Below are positions 25,503 to 34,874 of a DNA stretch of 64,000 nt, in pieces. The first letter of the stretch is position 1; every line of letters begins with the position of its first letter. The notes under the pieces are model-generated. The model saw only the letters and a program-made list of their open reading frames with translations. It did no database searches and was not told where the DNA came from. Source of the DNA: Microbacteriaceae bacterium PS02333 (GTDB taxonomy: Bacteria; Actinomycetota; Actinomycetes; Actinomycetales; Microbacteriaceae); the NCBI GenBank assembly GCA_029959665.1, contig JASCOI010000008.1, forward strand, positions 1 through 64,000. Reading direction: 5' to 3'. The position numbers were made by a program, and so were the translations under genes.

Positions 25503-26276
25503 TTACCACTGCCCTACGTCGCTGTCCTTTGCGTCGAGGACCAAGCGGATTCGATCCGCGCGGTGTATCGAGACCGTCGCGGCGACCGGTGCGTCACTGC
25601 TGTCAACGGCCGTATGGCGAAAAACGAGAACGGGACTGCCAACCCGGACCCGTAGGAGCTTCGCCACATGTCGGGATGCGCCGATGGCATCCACCGACTC
25701 CTCCGTCACCTCTACGGCTGTCTGATACTTCTCCGCCAGCAACGAATACACAGAAGCGATGGGTGAGTGGTGCAACAAGCCGGGGAACCGGTCTGCACTG
25801 AGAAACAGCCGCTCGACGGAGAGCGGGAGGTCGTCGGCAAACCGGACACGGAGCAGGTTCACAACTGCAGAATGTGCTGGCAGCCGAAGCCGCTCGGTGA
25901 TCTCGGACGGAGGGTCAGCCTGCAGCTGCTCCTCGAGAATCTCGGAGCGGTGGGAATGTCCCTGCGCTCGGAGCGTGTTCGGAAGGCCCTCCGACGTGCG
26001 CATGTCCCGTTCAATCTTCTGCGTGTTCGGGGCGAAGAGGATCGCCGGTATCGGGTCGTCGACGGCGCCCGGGGTCAGGTAAGCGCCGCCGGCCCGCCCG
26101 CGAACCCTCGTCACCGTCCCCTTGCGCTCGAGGTCGTCCAGCGCACGCCGCACAACGAAACGGGAAACGCCGAAACTCGACGCCATTTCTCGTTCCGACG
26201 GCAGCCTCTCGATGCCCTGCGCTCTGAACTCAGCAACGGTGACCTCGAGAAGTTCGGTGAGGACGGAGGAATTCAC
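25503..26276 (-). CDS. GntR-family regulator, HutC/UTRA subgroup
   Basis: 257 aa. Winged-helix region LPSEREMASSFGVSRFVVRR followed by ALDDLERKGTVTRVRGRAG. The UTRA domain contains ITERLRLPAHSAVVNLLRVR, FPGLLHHSPIASVYSLLAEK and RVRVGSPVLVFRHTAVDSS. It lies 90 bp upstream of the amidase operon on the same strand and is its likely regulator. The 90-bp space contains ACCA-TTTC-TGGT (about 25468-25479), a possible half-palindromic operator. Start ATG; normal family length. Confidence 0.88.
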   Translation of the reverse strand: MNSSVLTELLEVTVAEFRAQGIERLPSEREMASSFGVSRFVVRRALDDLERKGTVTRVRGRAGGAYLTPGAVDDPIPAILFAPNTQKIERDMRTSEGLPNTLRAQGHSHRSEILEEQLQADPPSEITERLRLPAHSAVVNLLRVRFADDLPLSVERLFLSADRFPGLLHHSPIASVYSLLAEKYQTAVEVTEESVDAIGASRHVAKLLRVRVGSPVLVFRHTAVDSSDAPVAATVSIHRADRIRLVLDAKDSDVGQW

Positions 26277-26297
26277 TGCGTGCTCGACCTCGATCAG

Positions 26298-27065
26298 TTA
26301 ACGCTCCGCGGCACCGACGTCCGCAGCGGGCCGGCCTCGGTCGCGGCGCTCGAGCACCTCCCCGTAGTACTCGAGCACGAACTCCCGGGACAGCGTCGCT
26401 GCTTCCTGCCCGGCGCCGCGTTCGATCGCTCGGTAGATCTCCCGGTCATGCGCCAGGGAGAGCTGCATCTGTGCGTTAGCGTCCTCGGACTGCAGGATGC
26501 GCTCGCGCACCAAGTCGATCAGCGCCTCTCGAACTGCAAGGCCGCAGGTCTGAATCAGCCGGTTGCGGCTGGCTGCCCAGACGGTGACATGGAAGGCGAC
26601 GTCTGCCTCGCCGAATGCGGTCGGGCTGGAGCCGATCGCTGCAGCCATGGCGTCGACGGCGTGCTTCATCTCCGCGAGCTGGTCGGCGCTTCGATGTCGA
26701 GCAGCTAACGCACACGCCGTTTCTTCCAGCATGATCCGGAACTCGACGAGCTCGCTGAGATCCATGCTGCCTACCCGAACAAGGCGCGACATGGTCTTGT
26801 GCAGGGTGGCGGGGGAGACCTGCAGCACCTCGGCGCCTCGCGGGTCGCCTGGACGAGAGCGGATCAACCCGGTCGTCTCCAGAACGCGCAGCGCCTCGCG
26901 GACCGTTGCTCGGCTCACCCCGAACGACACCATCAGATCTCGCTCGCCGGGGAGGTGGTCCCCTGGCACCATCTCGCCGGAAGCGATTGCCTCCTCGATC
27001 TGGTCAACGATCGTCTCGTAGGCACGAACGGGTACGACCGCCGTGAAGTTGGTCTTTCCGGGCAT
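26298..27065 (-). CDS. GntR-family regulator, FadR/FCD subgroup
   Basis: 255 aa from the ATG reading MPGKTNFTAVVPV, with GAGG 8 nt upstream. DNA-binding region DHLPGERDLMVSFGVSRATV then REALRVLETTGLIRSRPGDP. The FCD effector domain carries a D-x3-H metal site (EADVAFHVTVW), SLAHDREIYRAIERG and a C-terminal REFVLEYYGEVLE. It is divergent from the peptide/amide uptake operon at 27272. A FadR-type palindrome lies between them, so it is the probable local repressor. Confidence 0.92.
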   Translation of the reverse strand: MPGKTNFTAVVPVRAYETIVDQIEEAIASGEMVPGDHLPGERDLMVSFGVSRATVREALRVLETTGLIRSRPGDPRGAEVLQVSPATLHKTMSRLVRVGSMDLSELVEFRIMLEETACALAARHRSADQLAEMKHAVDAMAAAIGSSPTAFGEADVAFHVTVWAASRNRLIQTCGLAVREALIDLVRERILQSEDANAQMQLSLAHDREIYRAIERGAGQEAATLSREFVLEYYGEVLERRDRGRPAADVGAAER

Positions 27066-27163
27066 CTTGTGTCCTCTGAGTCCGGGTCGCGGGCCATCGT
27101 TCTGCGACGTCGCAGTTGACGCCGTCAATCCACTATGCAACTGTATCCGCACCGAGCAAGTGC

Positions 27164-27178
27164 ACTGGTCTGACCAGT
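27164..27178. promoter_or_regulatory. FadR-type operator palindrome
   Basis: ACTGGTC-T-GACCAGT is a perfect odd palindrome, and its core TGGTCTGACCA closely matches the FadR consensus (CTGGTCnGACC). It sits 99 bp upstream of the FadR-type gene and 93 bp upstream of the divergent substrate-binding-protein gene, so one bound dimer could control both. Confidence 0.75.
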
Positions 27179-27271
27179 TGTTTCGGGCTTGTGAAATGCC
27201 TGTTTCCAACCTGTTTCAACCACCCGATTCGGTGCGCCGTGCCGAACATCAACTCAGGAGATAGTCGGCCC

Positions 27272-28783
27272 ATGAACTTCTTCTCACGACGGCAAGTCGC
27301 AGTTATTGCTGCGCTCGCCGTGGCATCCGTTGTCACCCTCACCGGGTGCAGCGCCGGGTCCACCGGAACGACGTCCGCCAACGACACGCTCACAGTCGGT
27401 GATCTCACGACTCCCGCAAGCTTGGACTTCACGAAGTCAGCTGGCGCAGCGATCCCGCAGGCAGAGCTCTACAACGTCTACGAGGGCCTGGTGAAGGTCG
27501 ATGAGGCGGGAGACATCAAGCCGTTGCTCGCCTCCTCGTACACCGTCTCCGACGGCGGCCGCGTGTACGACTTCAAGCTGCACGACAACGTCACGTTCTC
27601 CAATGGGGCAAAGTTCGACGCGGAAACCGTGAAGTTCAGCCTCGGCCGGGTGAAGGACAACTGGACCGCGAACAGCCCCGAGTTCCTGGACCCCATTGAG
27701 TCCGTGACGGCGACTTCTCAGTACGAAGTAAAGATCACCCTGAAGGCGCCGAGTAACGGGTGGCTGTTCAACATGGCCGGCCCGGTCGGCACCATGTTCG
27801 CTCCGAACGGCGTCTCGGACCTCGCAACCAAGCCCGTCGGGACCGGTCCGTACACCGTCACCTCGTTCAGTCAGGGTTCGCACCTCACGCTGCAGCGTCG
27901 GAACGACTACTGGGGCAAGGAGCCGTTCATGAAGCAGGTGAACTTCAAGTACTTCACCGACGCGACCACAGAGTCGAACGCCCTGCTCGGCGGTGACATT
28001 GACATGATCACGCAGTTCTCCGCATTCCAGATCGCGAATCAGTTCAAGTCAAACACGAGCTACCAGCTGATCAATGGATCCAGTACCGGCGAAACAACGC
28101 TCGTGATGAACAACCAGAGCGAGGCCTTCAAGGACAAGCGAGTTCGCCAGGCGGTTATGTACGCCGTCGACCGGAAGGCTGTCCTCGACACCGTCAACCG
28201 CGGATATGGGCTGGTCATCGGAGCGATGGTTCCGCCGACCGACCCGTGGTACGACAAATCGCTGACCGACCTGTATCCGTACAGCCCCTCGAAAGCGAAG
28301 CAGCTTCTGAAAGAAGCAGGCGTAACCAATCTCACCGTGTCGTTCACCGTCCCGAACTCTGCGACCTGGCCCGCGGCGGCACAGGTAATCAAGTCACAGC
28401 TCGCTGCAGTCGGAATCACGGCCAACATCACCCCGCAGGAGTTCCCCGCCGTATGGCTGGACAGCACGTTCACGCAGCACAAGTATGACCTGTCCATCAT
28501 CACGCATGCGGAGCCCCGGGACGCGTCTAACTTCGCGGCGAAGACCTACTACCCCGGTTACGACAACCCAGAGGTGACCTCGCTCTTCTCACAAGCCGAC
28601 GCGGCGACCAGTCAGAGCGAATACGTCAGCCTGATGAAGAAGGCGACGAAGCAGATGGCTGTCGACGCGGCATCTGACTGGCTCTACGAAGAGCCCAACC
28701 TGACGGTGGCGAAGGCCGACCTGAAGGGCATCCCCAAGAACGCTCCGACCTTGTCCCTCGACTTCACCACCATCAGCCGGTAG
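27272..28783 (+). CDS. Peptide/nickel-type ABC transporter substrate-binding lipoprotein
   Basis: 503 aa solute-binding protein of the SBP_bac_5 (DppA/OppA) family. An N-terminal lipoprotein signal ends at the lipobox LTGC (Cys26), so it is tethered outside the membrane. Family blocks are LDFTKSAGAAIPQAELYNVY, LKPVGTGPYTVTSF-like segment KPVGTGPYTVTSFSQGSHL, and VRQAVMYAVDRKAVLDTVN. AGGAG lies 11 nt before the ATG. First gene of a six-gene operon, separated from the permeases by a strong hairpin, which normally lets the binding protein be made in excess. Confidence 0.95.
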   Translation: MNFFSRRQVAVIAALAVASVVTLTGCSAGSTGTTSANDTLTVGDLTTPASLDFTKSAGAAIPQAELYNVYEGLVKVDEAGDIKPLLASSYTVSDGGRVYDFKLHDNVTFSNGAKFDAETVKFSLGRVKDNWTANSPEFLDPIESVTATSQYEVKITLKAPSNGWLFNMAGPVGTMFAPNGVSDLATKPVGTGPYTVTSFSQGSHLTLQRRNDYWGKEPFMKQVNFKYFTDATTESNALLGGDIDMITQFSAFQIANQFKSNTSYQLINGSSTGETTLVMNNQSEAFKDKRVRQAVMYAVDRKAVLDTVNRGYGLVIGAMVPPTDPWYDKSLTDLYPYSPSKAKQLLKEAGVTNLTVSFTVPNSATWPAAAQVIKSQLAAVGITANITPQEFPAVWLDSTFTQHKYDLSIITHAEPRDASNFAAKTYYPGYDNPEVTSLFSQADAATSQSEYVSLMKKATKQMAVDAASDWLYEEPNLTVAKADLKGIPKNAPTLSLDFTTISR

Positions 28784-28793
28784 CCGACGATCG

Positions 28794-28825
28794 GGCGGGG
28801 CCCGCCGAACCTGCCGGGCCCCGCC
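28794..28825 (+). terminator. Intra-operon attenuator hairpin after the binding-protein gene
   Basis: A perfect 10-bp GC stem GGCGGGGCCC / GGGCCCCGCC with a 12-nt loop lies 10 bp after the binding-protein stop and 26 bp before the first permease gene. Its place fits partial termination or 3' end protection of the lipoprotein message. Confidence 0.8.
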
Positions 28826-28851
28826 GTGATCCGCCAAGAGAACGAGAATCC

Positions 28852-29796
28852 ATGCTCCTCATACTTACCCGGCGAGTTGGCATCTTCATCGCCACCTTCG
28901 TCGCTGCTTCCATCGTCACGTTCCTGCTGCTCTCCAGCCTGCCCGGCAACGCAGCCCGAGTAGCCCTCGGTGTCAACGCGACCGCAGCGGACGTGCAGGC
29001 GCAGGAGAAGCTCATGGGACTCGACCGGCCGCTGCCGATTCGATACTTCGACTGGTTCGGCCACCTGATCATCGGCGACTTCGGCCGCTCCACGATCTCG
29101 GGGCAGCTCATCGGCCCTCAGGTCGGAAGCGCCGTACAAGTCACGGGAATCCTGCTTGTCTCCAGCGTCGTCATCGCCCTGCTGATTGCGGTTCCCGTTG
29201 GTATCTTCACCGCCGTCCGACAGAACCGACTCGACGGAACTTTGGTGTCCGGCCTCAGCCAGCTCGGCGTCTCTGTGCCCGGATTCCTTGCGGGCATGTT
29301 GCTCATCGCGTTGTTCTCTGTCGCGCTGAAGTGGCTGCCGGCGACCGGCTGGGTCGCGCCAGCGCAAGATCCGATCGGGTTTCTCGAGCACCTCATCCTT
29401 CCGGCAGTCTCGCTCGGCATAGTCCAAGGCGCAGTACTTGCCCGGTACGTGCGGTCCTCCGTCCTGGACATCGTCCGCGAAGACTTCCTTCGCACTGCAC
29501 GCGCGAAGGGCTTCAGTCAGCGAGAGGCGCTGGTCCGGCACGGACTGCGGAACGCAGCGATTCCGGTGACCACTGTCCTCGGCCTTCAGGTCGCTGCGTT
29601 GCTGATCGGCACGGTCGTCATCGAACGTGTCTTCGCGATCCCCGGACTCGGCACCCTTCTGCTGCAGCAGGTGGCGTTGCGAGACCTGCCGACGGTTCAG
29701 AGCCTCGTGATGGTCCTCGTCGGCATCGTGCTCGTCCTCAATCTCCTTGTTGACATCACCCATACCCTCATCGATCCTCGCCTCCGGAGCTCGTAA
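28852..29796 (+). CDS. ABC transporter permease, DppB type
   Basis: 314 aa with six predicted membrane helices; it opens LLILTRRVGIFIATFVAASI. The cytoplasmic EAA coupling loop reads FLRTARAKGFSQREALVRHG, followed by GTVVIERVFAIPGLGTLL, the typical DppB end. It forms the channel with the DppC-type partner, whose ATG overlaps this stop (TAATG at 29794). Confidence 0.95.
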   Translation: MLLILTRRVGIFIATFVAASIVTFLLLSSLPGNAARVALGVNATAADVQAQEKLMGLDRPLPIRYFDWFGHLIIGDFGRSTISGQLIGPQVGSAVQVTGILLVSSVVIALLIAVPVGIFTAVRQNRLDGTLVSGLSQLGVSVPGFLAGMLLIALFSVALKWLPATGWVAPAQDPIGFLEHLILPAVSLGIVQGAVLARYVRSSVLDIVREDFLRTARAKGFSQREALVRHGLRNAAIPVTTVLGLQVAALLIGTVVIERVFAIPGLGTLLLQQVALRDLPTVQSLVMVLVGIVLVLNLLVDITHTLIDPRLRSS

Positions 29797-30665
29797 TGGC
29801 ACTCGGTACCCTCAACCTGCCTCGTTCACGTCCCGTTCAGGCGGCGAGGCCCTCGCCGCGCAACGCAAACCTCACGGTCGGAACCGTCCTAGTCGCCATC
29901 GTCATCATCACCGCGATCGTCTCCGCCTTCTGGACACCATTCGACCCGACCCGCGTCTACTCCCAGGACACCCTGCTGCCCCCGTCCGCGACTCATCTTC
30001 TCGGCACCGACAACTTCGGACGTGACGTCCTCAGCTCACTGATGCGAGGGTCTCAGATCTCGCTCCTTGTCGGGCTGGTCTCCGTTGGAATCGGAGCGGT
30101 GATCGGCATCCCGTACGGCGTCCTGGCCGGCATGAGTCCAGGTCGGATCGAGACGCTGTTGCTGCGCGGAAATGACATCGCGCTTGCTTTCCCCGCCCTC
30201 CTGCTGGCGATCATCTTCGGAGCAGTCTTCGGAGCAACCACCACCACGTCCATGGTCGCTCTCGGTATTGGAACCGCACCCGCATTCGCTCTGGTCGCCC
30301 GAAGCGGCACACGGCAGGTTCTCTCCCGAGAGTACATTCAGGCCGCGACAGCGTCGGGGAAGGGCAAGCTCTTCATCGCTGCCCGTCACGTGCTGCCCAA
30401 CATGTCGGGACAGCTGATCGTTCAAGCGTCGGTGTCCTTTGGAATCGCGGTGCTCGCTGAGGCCGCTTTGTCCTACCTGGGCCTCGGAACTCCGCCGCCA
30501 ACTCCGTCGTGGGGTCGAATGCTGCAGGACGCTCAGGGCTACATCTACGTCGAACCGCTGCTGGTCGTCTGGCCAGGCATCGCCGTCGCCATTGCGGTAC
30601 TCGGTTTCAATCTCCTCGGCGACGGTCTCCGTGACCACTTCGACCCCAGAATGCAGGTACGCTGA
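29796..30665 (+). CDS. ABC transporter permease, DppC type
   Basis: 289 aa. Starts with a basic cytoplasmic segment, then helices from VLVAIVIITAIVSAFWTPFD. DppC-family blocks: HLLGTDNFGRDVLSSLMRG, YIQAATASGKGKLFIAARHV (EAA loop), FGIAVLAEAALSYLGLGTPP and PSWGRMLQDAQGYI. It overlaps the upstream permease by 1 nt and the ATPase gene by 1 nt, so these are a strictly coupled set. Confidence 0.95.
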   Translation: MALGTLNLPRSRPVQAARPSPRNANLTVGTVLVAIVIITAIVSAFWTPFDPTRVYSQDTLLPPSATHLLGTDNFGRDVLSSLMRGSQISLLVGLVSVGIGAVIGIPYGVLAGMSPGRIETLLLRGNDIALAFPALLLAIIFGAVFGATTTTSMVALGIGTAPAFALVARSGTRQVLSREYIQAATASGKGKLFIAARHVLPNMSGQLIVQASVSFGIAVLAEAALSYLGLGTPPPTPSWGRMLQDAQGYIYVEPLLVVWPGIAVAIAVLGFNLLGDGLRDHFDPRMQVR

Positions 30666-32422
30666 TGACGCTTCAAGACGACGGACGGGAACCCACCCTC
30701 CGCATCCGAGACCTGACGATCGCGTCTCCTCTGACCGAGCTCGTACACGGCATCACCTTCGACATCGCCCCCGGTGAACGCGTCGGACTGATCGGAGAAT
30801 CCGGGTCGGGCAAGTCGCTCACCGCCACCTCCATCATGGGGTTGCTGCCAGACTCGCTCGACACTGCCGGCGAGATGCGATTTGCCGGCGTCCCCGGCAA
30901 TCTCCTCAACGCGTCCGAGAAGAGCTACGCAGCTCTTCGCGGCGCAGCGATGACGACCGTATTCCAGGAGCCGATGACCGCTCTGAACCCGCTGATGAAG
31001 GTAGGGCGGCAAGTCGAGGAGGTACTCGTGCGGCACGGCAGCGTGCCCCGCGGACGGCCAGCGGCCGCCCGAGCGGTGGAGCTTCTCGCCGAAGTACGTC
31101 TACCCAACCCGAATGAGGCAGCCGACGCCTACCCGCACCAGCTTTCGGGCGGGCAACGGCAGCGGGTCATGATCGCCATAGCGATGGCGAACAGCCCACG
31201 GCTCCTCATCTGTGACGAGCCCACGACAGCACTCGACGTGACCGTGCAGGCGGAGATGTTGCGGCTGATCCGCCGGTTGGTCAGCGAGACCGGAACATCG
31301 CTGCTGTTCATCACCCACGACATCGGCGTTGTTGCCGCAACATGCGAACGCCTCCTCGTCATGTACCAGGGCAACATCGTCGAAGACGGCCCTGTCGAGC
31401 AAATCCTCTCCGCCCCAACACACCCATACACGCAGGCGCTCATCGCAGCATCAGATCTCAGAAACGTCGACGCGTCCGGCCGCTTGCGGACGATCCACTC
31501 CGGAGAGCCGGCAACCGCCGTCGCACAACAGCCGGCAGCGACCCCATCGAGGATCGTTCGGGAGATGCCTCATGAGGTGTATTCCGGCAACTCGGACACC
31601 ATCTTCAACGAGATCGACGGTGAGGCGCTGATCCGTGTCCGCAACCTCACGCGCACATACCGGGGCCGGGGACGCGGCAGCCTCTTCAAGAAGCCTCCCG
31701 TCGTCCACGGACTCCGTGGCTTGAACTTCGACATTGCGCAAGGCCAACGATTCGGCATTGTCGGTGAGTCCGGATCCGGCAAGTCCACCCTCCTGCGTCA
31801 ACTGTGCGCACTCGACGAGCCGACCACCGGGAGTATCACGGTGGCGGGCGAAGAGATCGTCGGGGCACGCGAAAGTCAGTTGCAGCAATTCCGCAGTCAG
31901 GTACAAATCGTATTCCAGGACCCGATGGGATCCCTCGACCCGCGTATGCGCATCGGCGATATCGTCGCCGAGCCCCTCCACGGTGTCAGCCGCGACGAAG
32001 CTCGAAACCGAGTCCTCTCGCAGCTGCAGTCCGTGGGCCTCGACCCCGACGTCGCCAATCGCCACCCGCACCAATTCTCCGGCGGGCAACGACAGCGGAT
32101 CTCGATCGCTCGCGCCCTGGTCACTCGACCCAAAATTCTCATCGCGGACGAAGCGGTCAGCGCCCTGGACGTGTCTGTGCGCGCCCAAGTACTCAACCTG
32201 CTGTCCGATCTCGTCGACGAATACGCCCTGACACTGCTTTTCGTGTCCCACGACCTCGGCGTCATCCGGCATTCGTGCGATGCGGTCGCGGTCCTCTCCG
32301 AAGGTCGCATCGTGGAATGCGGCCCGACCGAAAGCGTCTACAAAGCTCCGCAACACCCGTATACCCAAGAGCTCATCCGGGCGACCCCGACGCTGCAAGG
32401 TCTGCAGGAGATCAACGCATGA
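30665..32422 (+). CDS. Fused double ABC ATPase (DppD-DppF type)
   Basis: 585 aa with two complete nucleotide-binding domains in one chain. Domain 1: Walker A GLIGESGSGKSL, signature LSGGQRQRVMIA, Walker B LLICDEPTTALD. A linker near residues 280-330 follows. Domain 2: Walker A GIVGESGSGKST, signature FSGGQRQRISIA, Walker B ILIADEAVSALD (Ala replaces the usual Pro). Fusion of the two ATPases is common in actinobacterial peptide transporters. It energises the 28852/29796 permeases. Confidence 0.95.
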   Translation: MTLQDDGREPTLRIRDLTIASPLTELVHGITFDIAPGERVGLIGESGSGKSLTATSIMGLLPDSLDTAGEMRFAGVPGNLLNASEKSYAALRGAAMTTVFQEPMTALNPLMKVGRQVEEVLVRHGSVPRGRPAAARAVELLAEVRLPNPNEAADAYPHQLSGGQRQRVMIAIAMANSPRLLICDEPTTALDVTVQAEMLRLIRRLVSETGTSLLFITHDIGVVAATCERLLVMYQGNIVEDGPVEQILSAPTHPYTQALIAASDLRNVDASGRLRTIHSGEPATAVAQQPAATPSRIVREMPHEVYSGNSDTIFNEIDGEALIRVRNLTRTYRGRGRGSLFKKPPVVHGLRGLNFDIAQGQRFGIVGESGSGKSTLLRQLCALDEPTTGSITVAGEEIVGARESQLQQFRSQVQIVFQDPMGSLDPRMRIGDIVAEPLHGVSRDEARNRVLSQLQSVGLDPDVANRHPHQFSGGQRQRISIARALVTRPKILIADEAVSALDVSVRAQVLNLLSDLVDEYALTLLFVSHDLGVIRHSCDAVAVLSEGRIVECGPTESVYKAPQHPYTQELIRATPTLQGLQEINA

Positions 32423-33459
32423 CAAGTCCCAGCCGCGGATCCATCACCGATGTTCCGGGCATCCGGGTCGGCCAAGTAGAGAAGACCACTGACGGCTGGC
32501 TGACCGGAGTCACAGTCGTGCTGCCAGACAGCGGTTCAATCGGAGGAGTTGATGTTCGCGGGGGAGGCCCAGGAACACATGAAACGGACGCTCTCGAGCC
32601 GCGGACACAGGTCAACACCGTCGATGCTGTCGTCCTCACCGGAGGCAGCGCCTTCGGCCTTGTCACCGCGCACGGCGCGCAGCGCTGGTGTGCAGAGAAC
32701 CGCCGAGGTCTTCGCGTCGACGACAACCCAGACAACGTGGTCCCGATCGTGCCGGCTGCGGCAATCTATGATCTCGGGCGCGGCGGCGAGTTCTGGAACC
32801 ACCCGACAGCCGACATGGGCTACGAAGCAGCTACCCAAGCCGGAGCCGCGGGCCCCTTCGCGCCTATCGCGCGCGGCAATGTGGGCGCAGGGACGGGCGG
32901 CGCACTCGGGCTGACGTTCAAAGGCGGGACCGGTTCAGCGTCAATCCGTCTCGGCGGTGACAACAGCGACGTGGTCGTCGGAGCAATCGTCATCGTCAAC
33001 GCTGTCGGCCGACCATGGCTGCCCGCCGCCCAACGCGCAACACTCGGCGACGACGCCATCAACAACCGCTGCGCACCAGGAGCGGACACCCGACGCCGCC
33101 CTATCCCGACTCTGAACACCACGATCGCCGTGGTCGCAACGAACGCAACGCTCGACGCTGCGGAAGCGTCCCGCACCGCGACAGCAGCCCACGACGGTTT
33201 TGCCCGGGCTCTGAACCCAGTTCACACGCTCCGCGACGGAGACACGATCTTCACCGTCGCCACCGGCAAAACCCCCCTGGCGGGCGACGATCGCGAAGAG
33301 CGCATCGACTCGCTGTTCGCACTGCAGGTTGCCGCCGCTGAAGCCATACGACTGGCGATCTTCGACGCAATCGAGTCGGCCAAGTCAGTATCCACCCCCG
33401 GCGGGAACTTCGACCAGTACCCCCTCCCGGCCGACCTCGACTGGAGTTACCTGAAATGA
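32419..33459 (+). CDS. P1-family (DmpA/NylC-type) self-cleaving N-terminal-nucleophile hydrolase
   Basis: 346 aa. The family cleaves beta-peptides, D-aminopeptides or oligoamides (e.g. nylon oligomers) after autoproteolysis. The start ITDVPGIRVGQVEKTTDGW, AVVLTGGSAFGLVTAHGAQR, and the processing site PTLNTTIAVVATNATLD are diagnostic; by analogy to NylC the cut falls between Asn233 and Thr234, freeing the Thr nucleophile. The ATG overlaps the ATPase TGA (ATGA), so it works on the imported compound in the cytoplasm. Confidence 0.93.
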   Translation: MTSPSRGSITDVPGIRVGQVEKTTDGWLTGVTVVLPDSGSIGGVDVRGGGPGTHETDALEPRTQVNTVDAVVLTGGSAFGLVTAHGAQRWCAENRRGLRVDDNPDNVVPIVPAAAIYDLGRGGEFWNHPTADMGYEAATQAGAAGPFAPIARGNVGAGTGGALGLTFKGGTGSASIRLGGDNSDVVVGAIVIVNAVGRPWLPAAQRATLGDDAINNRCAPGADTRRRPIPTLNTTIAVVATNATLDAAEASRTATAAHDGFARALNPVHTLRDGDTIFTVATGKTPLAGDDREERIDSLFALQVAAAEAIRLAIFDAIESAKSVSTPGGNFDQYPLPADLDWSYLK

Positions 33460-34874
33460 CTGGCTCGAATCGTGAGCTTGCAACCCTCACCGCGGACGCA
33501 CTGACGGCTGGCTACCGCAGCGGTGAGCTCTCCCCAGTGGACGTCGTCACACAGACCATCGAACGAGCGGTTCAAGCGGGGCAGGACTACAACTGCTTCT
33601 ACGCGCTCGATACCGAAGGAGCCCTCTCGGCAGCACGAGCAAGTGCTGAGCGCTGGGAACGGAGAGCGCCACTCGGCCCTCTCGATGGCGTGCCGTCGAC
33701 GGTGAAAGAGAATATCGCTCTCGCAGGCTTCCCGCAGCCTCAGGGGAGCGCGGTGAACGCGGAAGTACCGCCAGCAGCCCAGGACGGACCAGCCGCCGCA
33801 CGCCTGCGCGCTGCGGGATCTCCCATCGTCGGCATCACTGTCATGCCGGACTTCGGCATGCTGTCCTCCGGCGTCTCATCACTGCACGGCATCACACGGA
33901 GCCCATGGAACCCCGCATGGACCGTCGGGGGTTCCAGCGGAGGCGCGGGTGCAGCGGCGGCTGCAGGAGTCGGACCACTGCACGTCGGTTCCGACATTGG
34001 CGGTTCGCTGCGGCTGCCGGCATCGTGGCTCGGACTAGTCACCCTGAAGCCCAGCTTCGGCAGGGTCCCCGTCGATCCGCCCTACATGGGACGAGCCGTA
34101 GGGCCCCTGACGCGAACGGTTCGCGATGCAGCGCTCATGATGCAGGTCCTCAGCCAACCGGACTCCCGTGACTACACGGCGCTTCCGCCGACGCGGATCG
34201 ACTGGGACGAAGTGACAGCGTCCGAGTCAGCACAGTCCCTGGCAGGCCTTCGGATCGGCTACCACGTGAGCGGCGGCGCCGGTCTCCCAACTGACCCAGA
34301 AGTCACGGACCGAGTGGAAGCCGCTGCGGAGCACTTCCGGTCAGCTGGTGCCGAGGTGTCGAAGATCGCTCCGCCGATGACCGCGCTGTTCCTCGACAGC
34401 CTCGACATGTTCCTGCGCACACGGCTCCTTGCCGACCTCGAGCGCCTCACTGAGGCGCAGCAGGAACAGGTCCTGCCTTTCGTCCTTCAATGGGCGCAGG
34501 GGGCGCGAGCGCTCTCCGGTACCGAGGTGTTGCGGCACTACGGGACAGTCCAGGAGCTCCGTCGTGCAACGCTTGCCGCAACCGCAGACTTTGATCTCGT
34601 CCTCTCCCCAGTCGCACCTGTTGCTGCGTTCCCCGCGGAGTGGCCGATGCCGAGTAACGACCCGGCGACGTCGCTGCATCACATCGCCTACACCGCGCCG
34701 TACAACTTCTCGGAACAGCCCGCATCCTCGATCAACTGTGGATTCACGCGAGATGGTCGTCCCGTCGGGCTGCAAATCGCTGGGCGACGTTTCGCTGACC
34801 TCGAAGTCCTTCGAGCCACGCAGTGGTACGAGCAGACCCGCCCGGGAGACGCCACCCCGAATTGGCCCAGGTGA
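33456..34874 (+). CDS. Amidase-signature family amidase
   Basis: 472 aa. Triad residues are Lys in GVPSTVKENIALAG, cis-Ser in TVGGSSGGAGAAAA and nucleophile Ser in GSDIGGSLRLPASWLG. The C-terminal pocket block is YNFSEQPASSINCGFTRDG. It overlaps the P1 peptidase stop by 4 bp and the exporter start by 4 bp. Likely releases ammonia or an amine from the amide delivered by the transporter. Paralogous to the amidase at 23991-25412, which has its own regulator. Confidence 0.93.
   Translation: MTGSNRELATLTADALTAGYRSGELSPVDVVTQTIERAVQAGQDYNCFYALDTEGALSAARASAERWERRAPLGPLDGVPSTVKENIALAGFPQPQGSAVNAEVPPAAQDGPAAARLRAAGSPIVGITVMPDFGMLSSGVSSLHGITRSPWNPAWTVGGSSGGAGAAAAAGVGPLHVGSDIGGSLRLPASWLGLVTLKPSFGRVPVDPPYMGRAVGPLTRTVRDAALMMQVLSQPDSRDYTALPPTRIDWDEVTASESAQSLAGLRIGYHVSGGAGLPTDPEVTDRVEAAAEHFRSAGAEVSKIAPPMTALFLDSLDMFLRTRLLADLERLTEAQQEQVLPFVLQWAQGARALSGTEVLRHYGTVQELRRATLAATADFDLVLSPVAPVAAFPAEWPMPSNDPATSLHHIAYTAPYNFSEQPASSINCGFTRDGRPVGLQIAGRRFADLEVLRATQWYEQTRPGDATPNWPR

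Noticed and set aside
31804-32418. Upstream extension of the P1 peptidase frame to 551 aa
   Set aside because: Arg-rich out-of-frame reading of the ATPase gene; the ATG at 32419 overlaps the ATPase stop and begins the homology.
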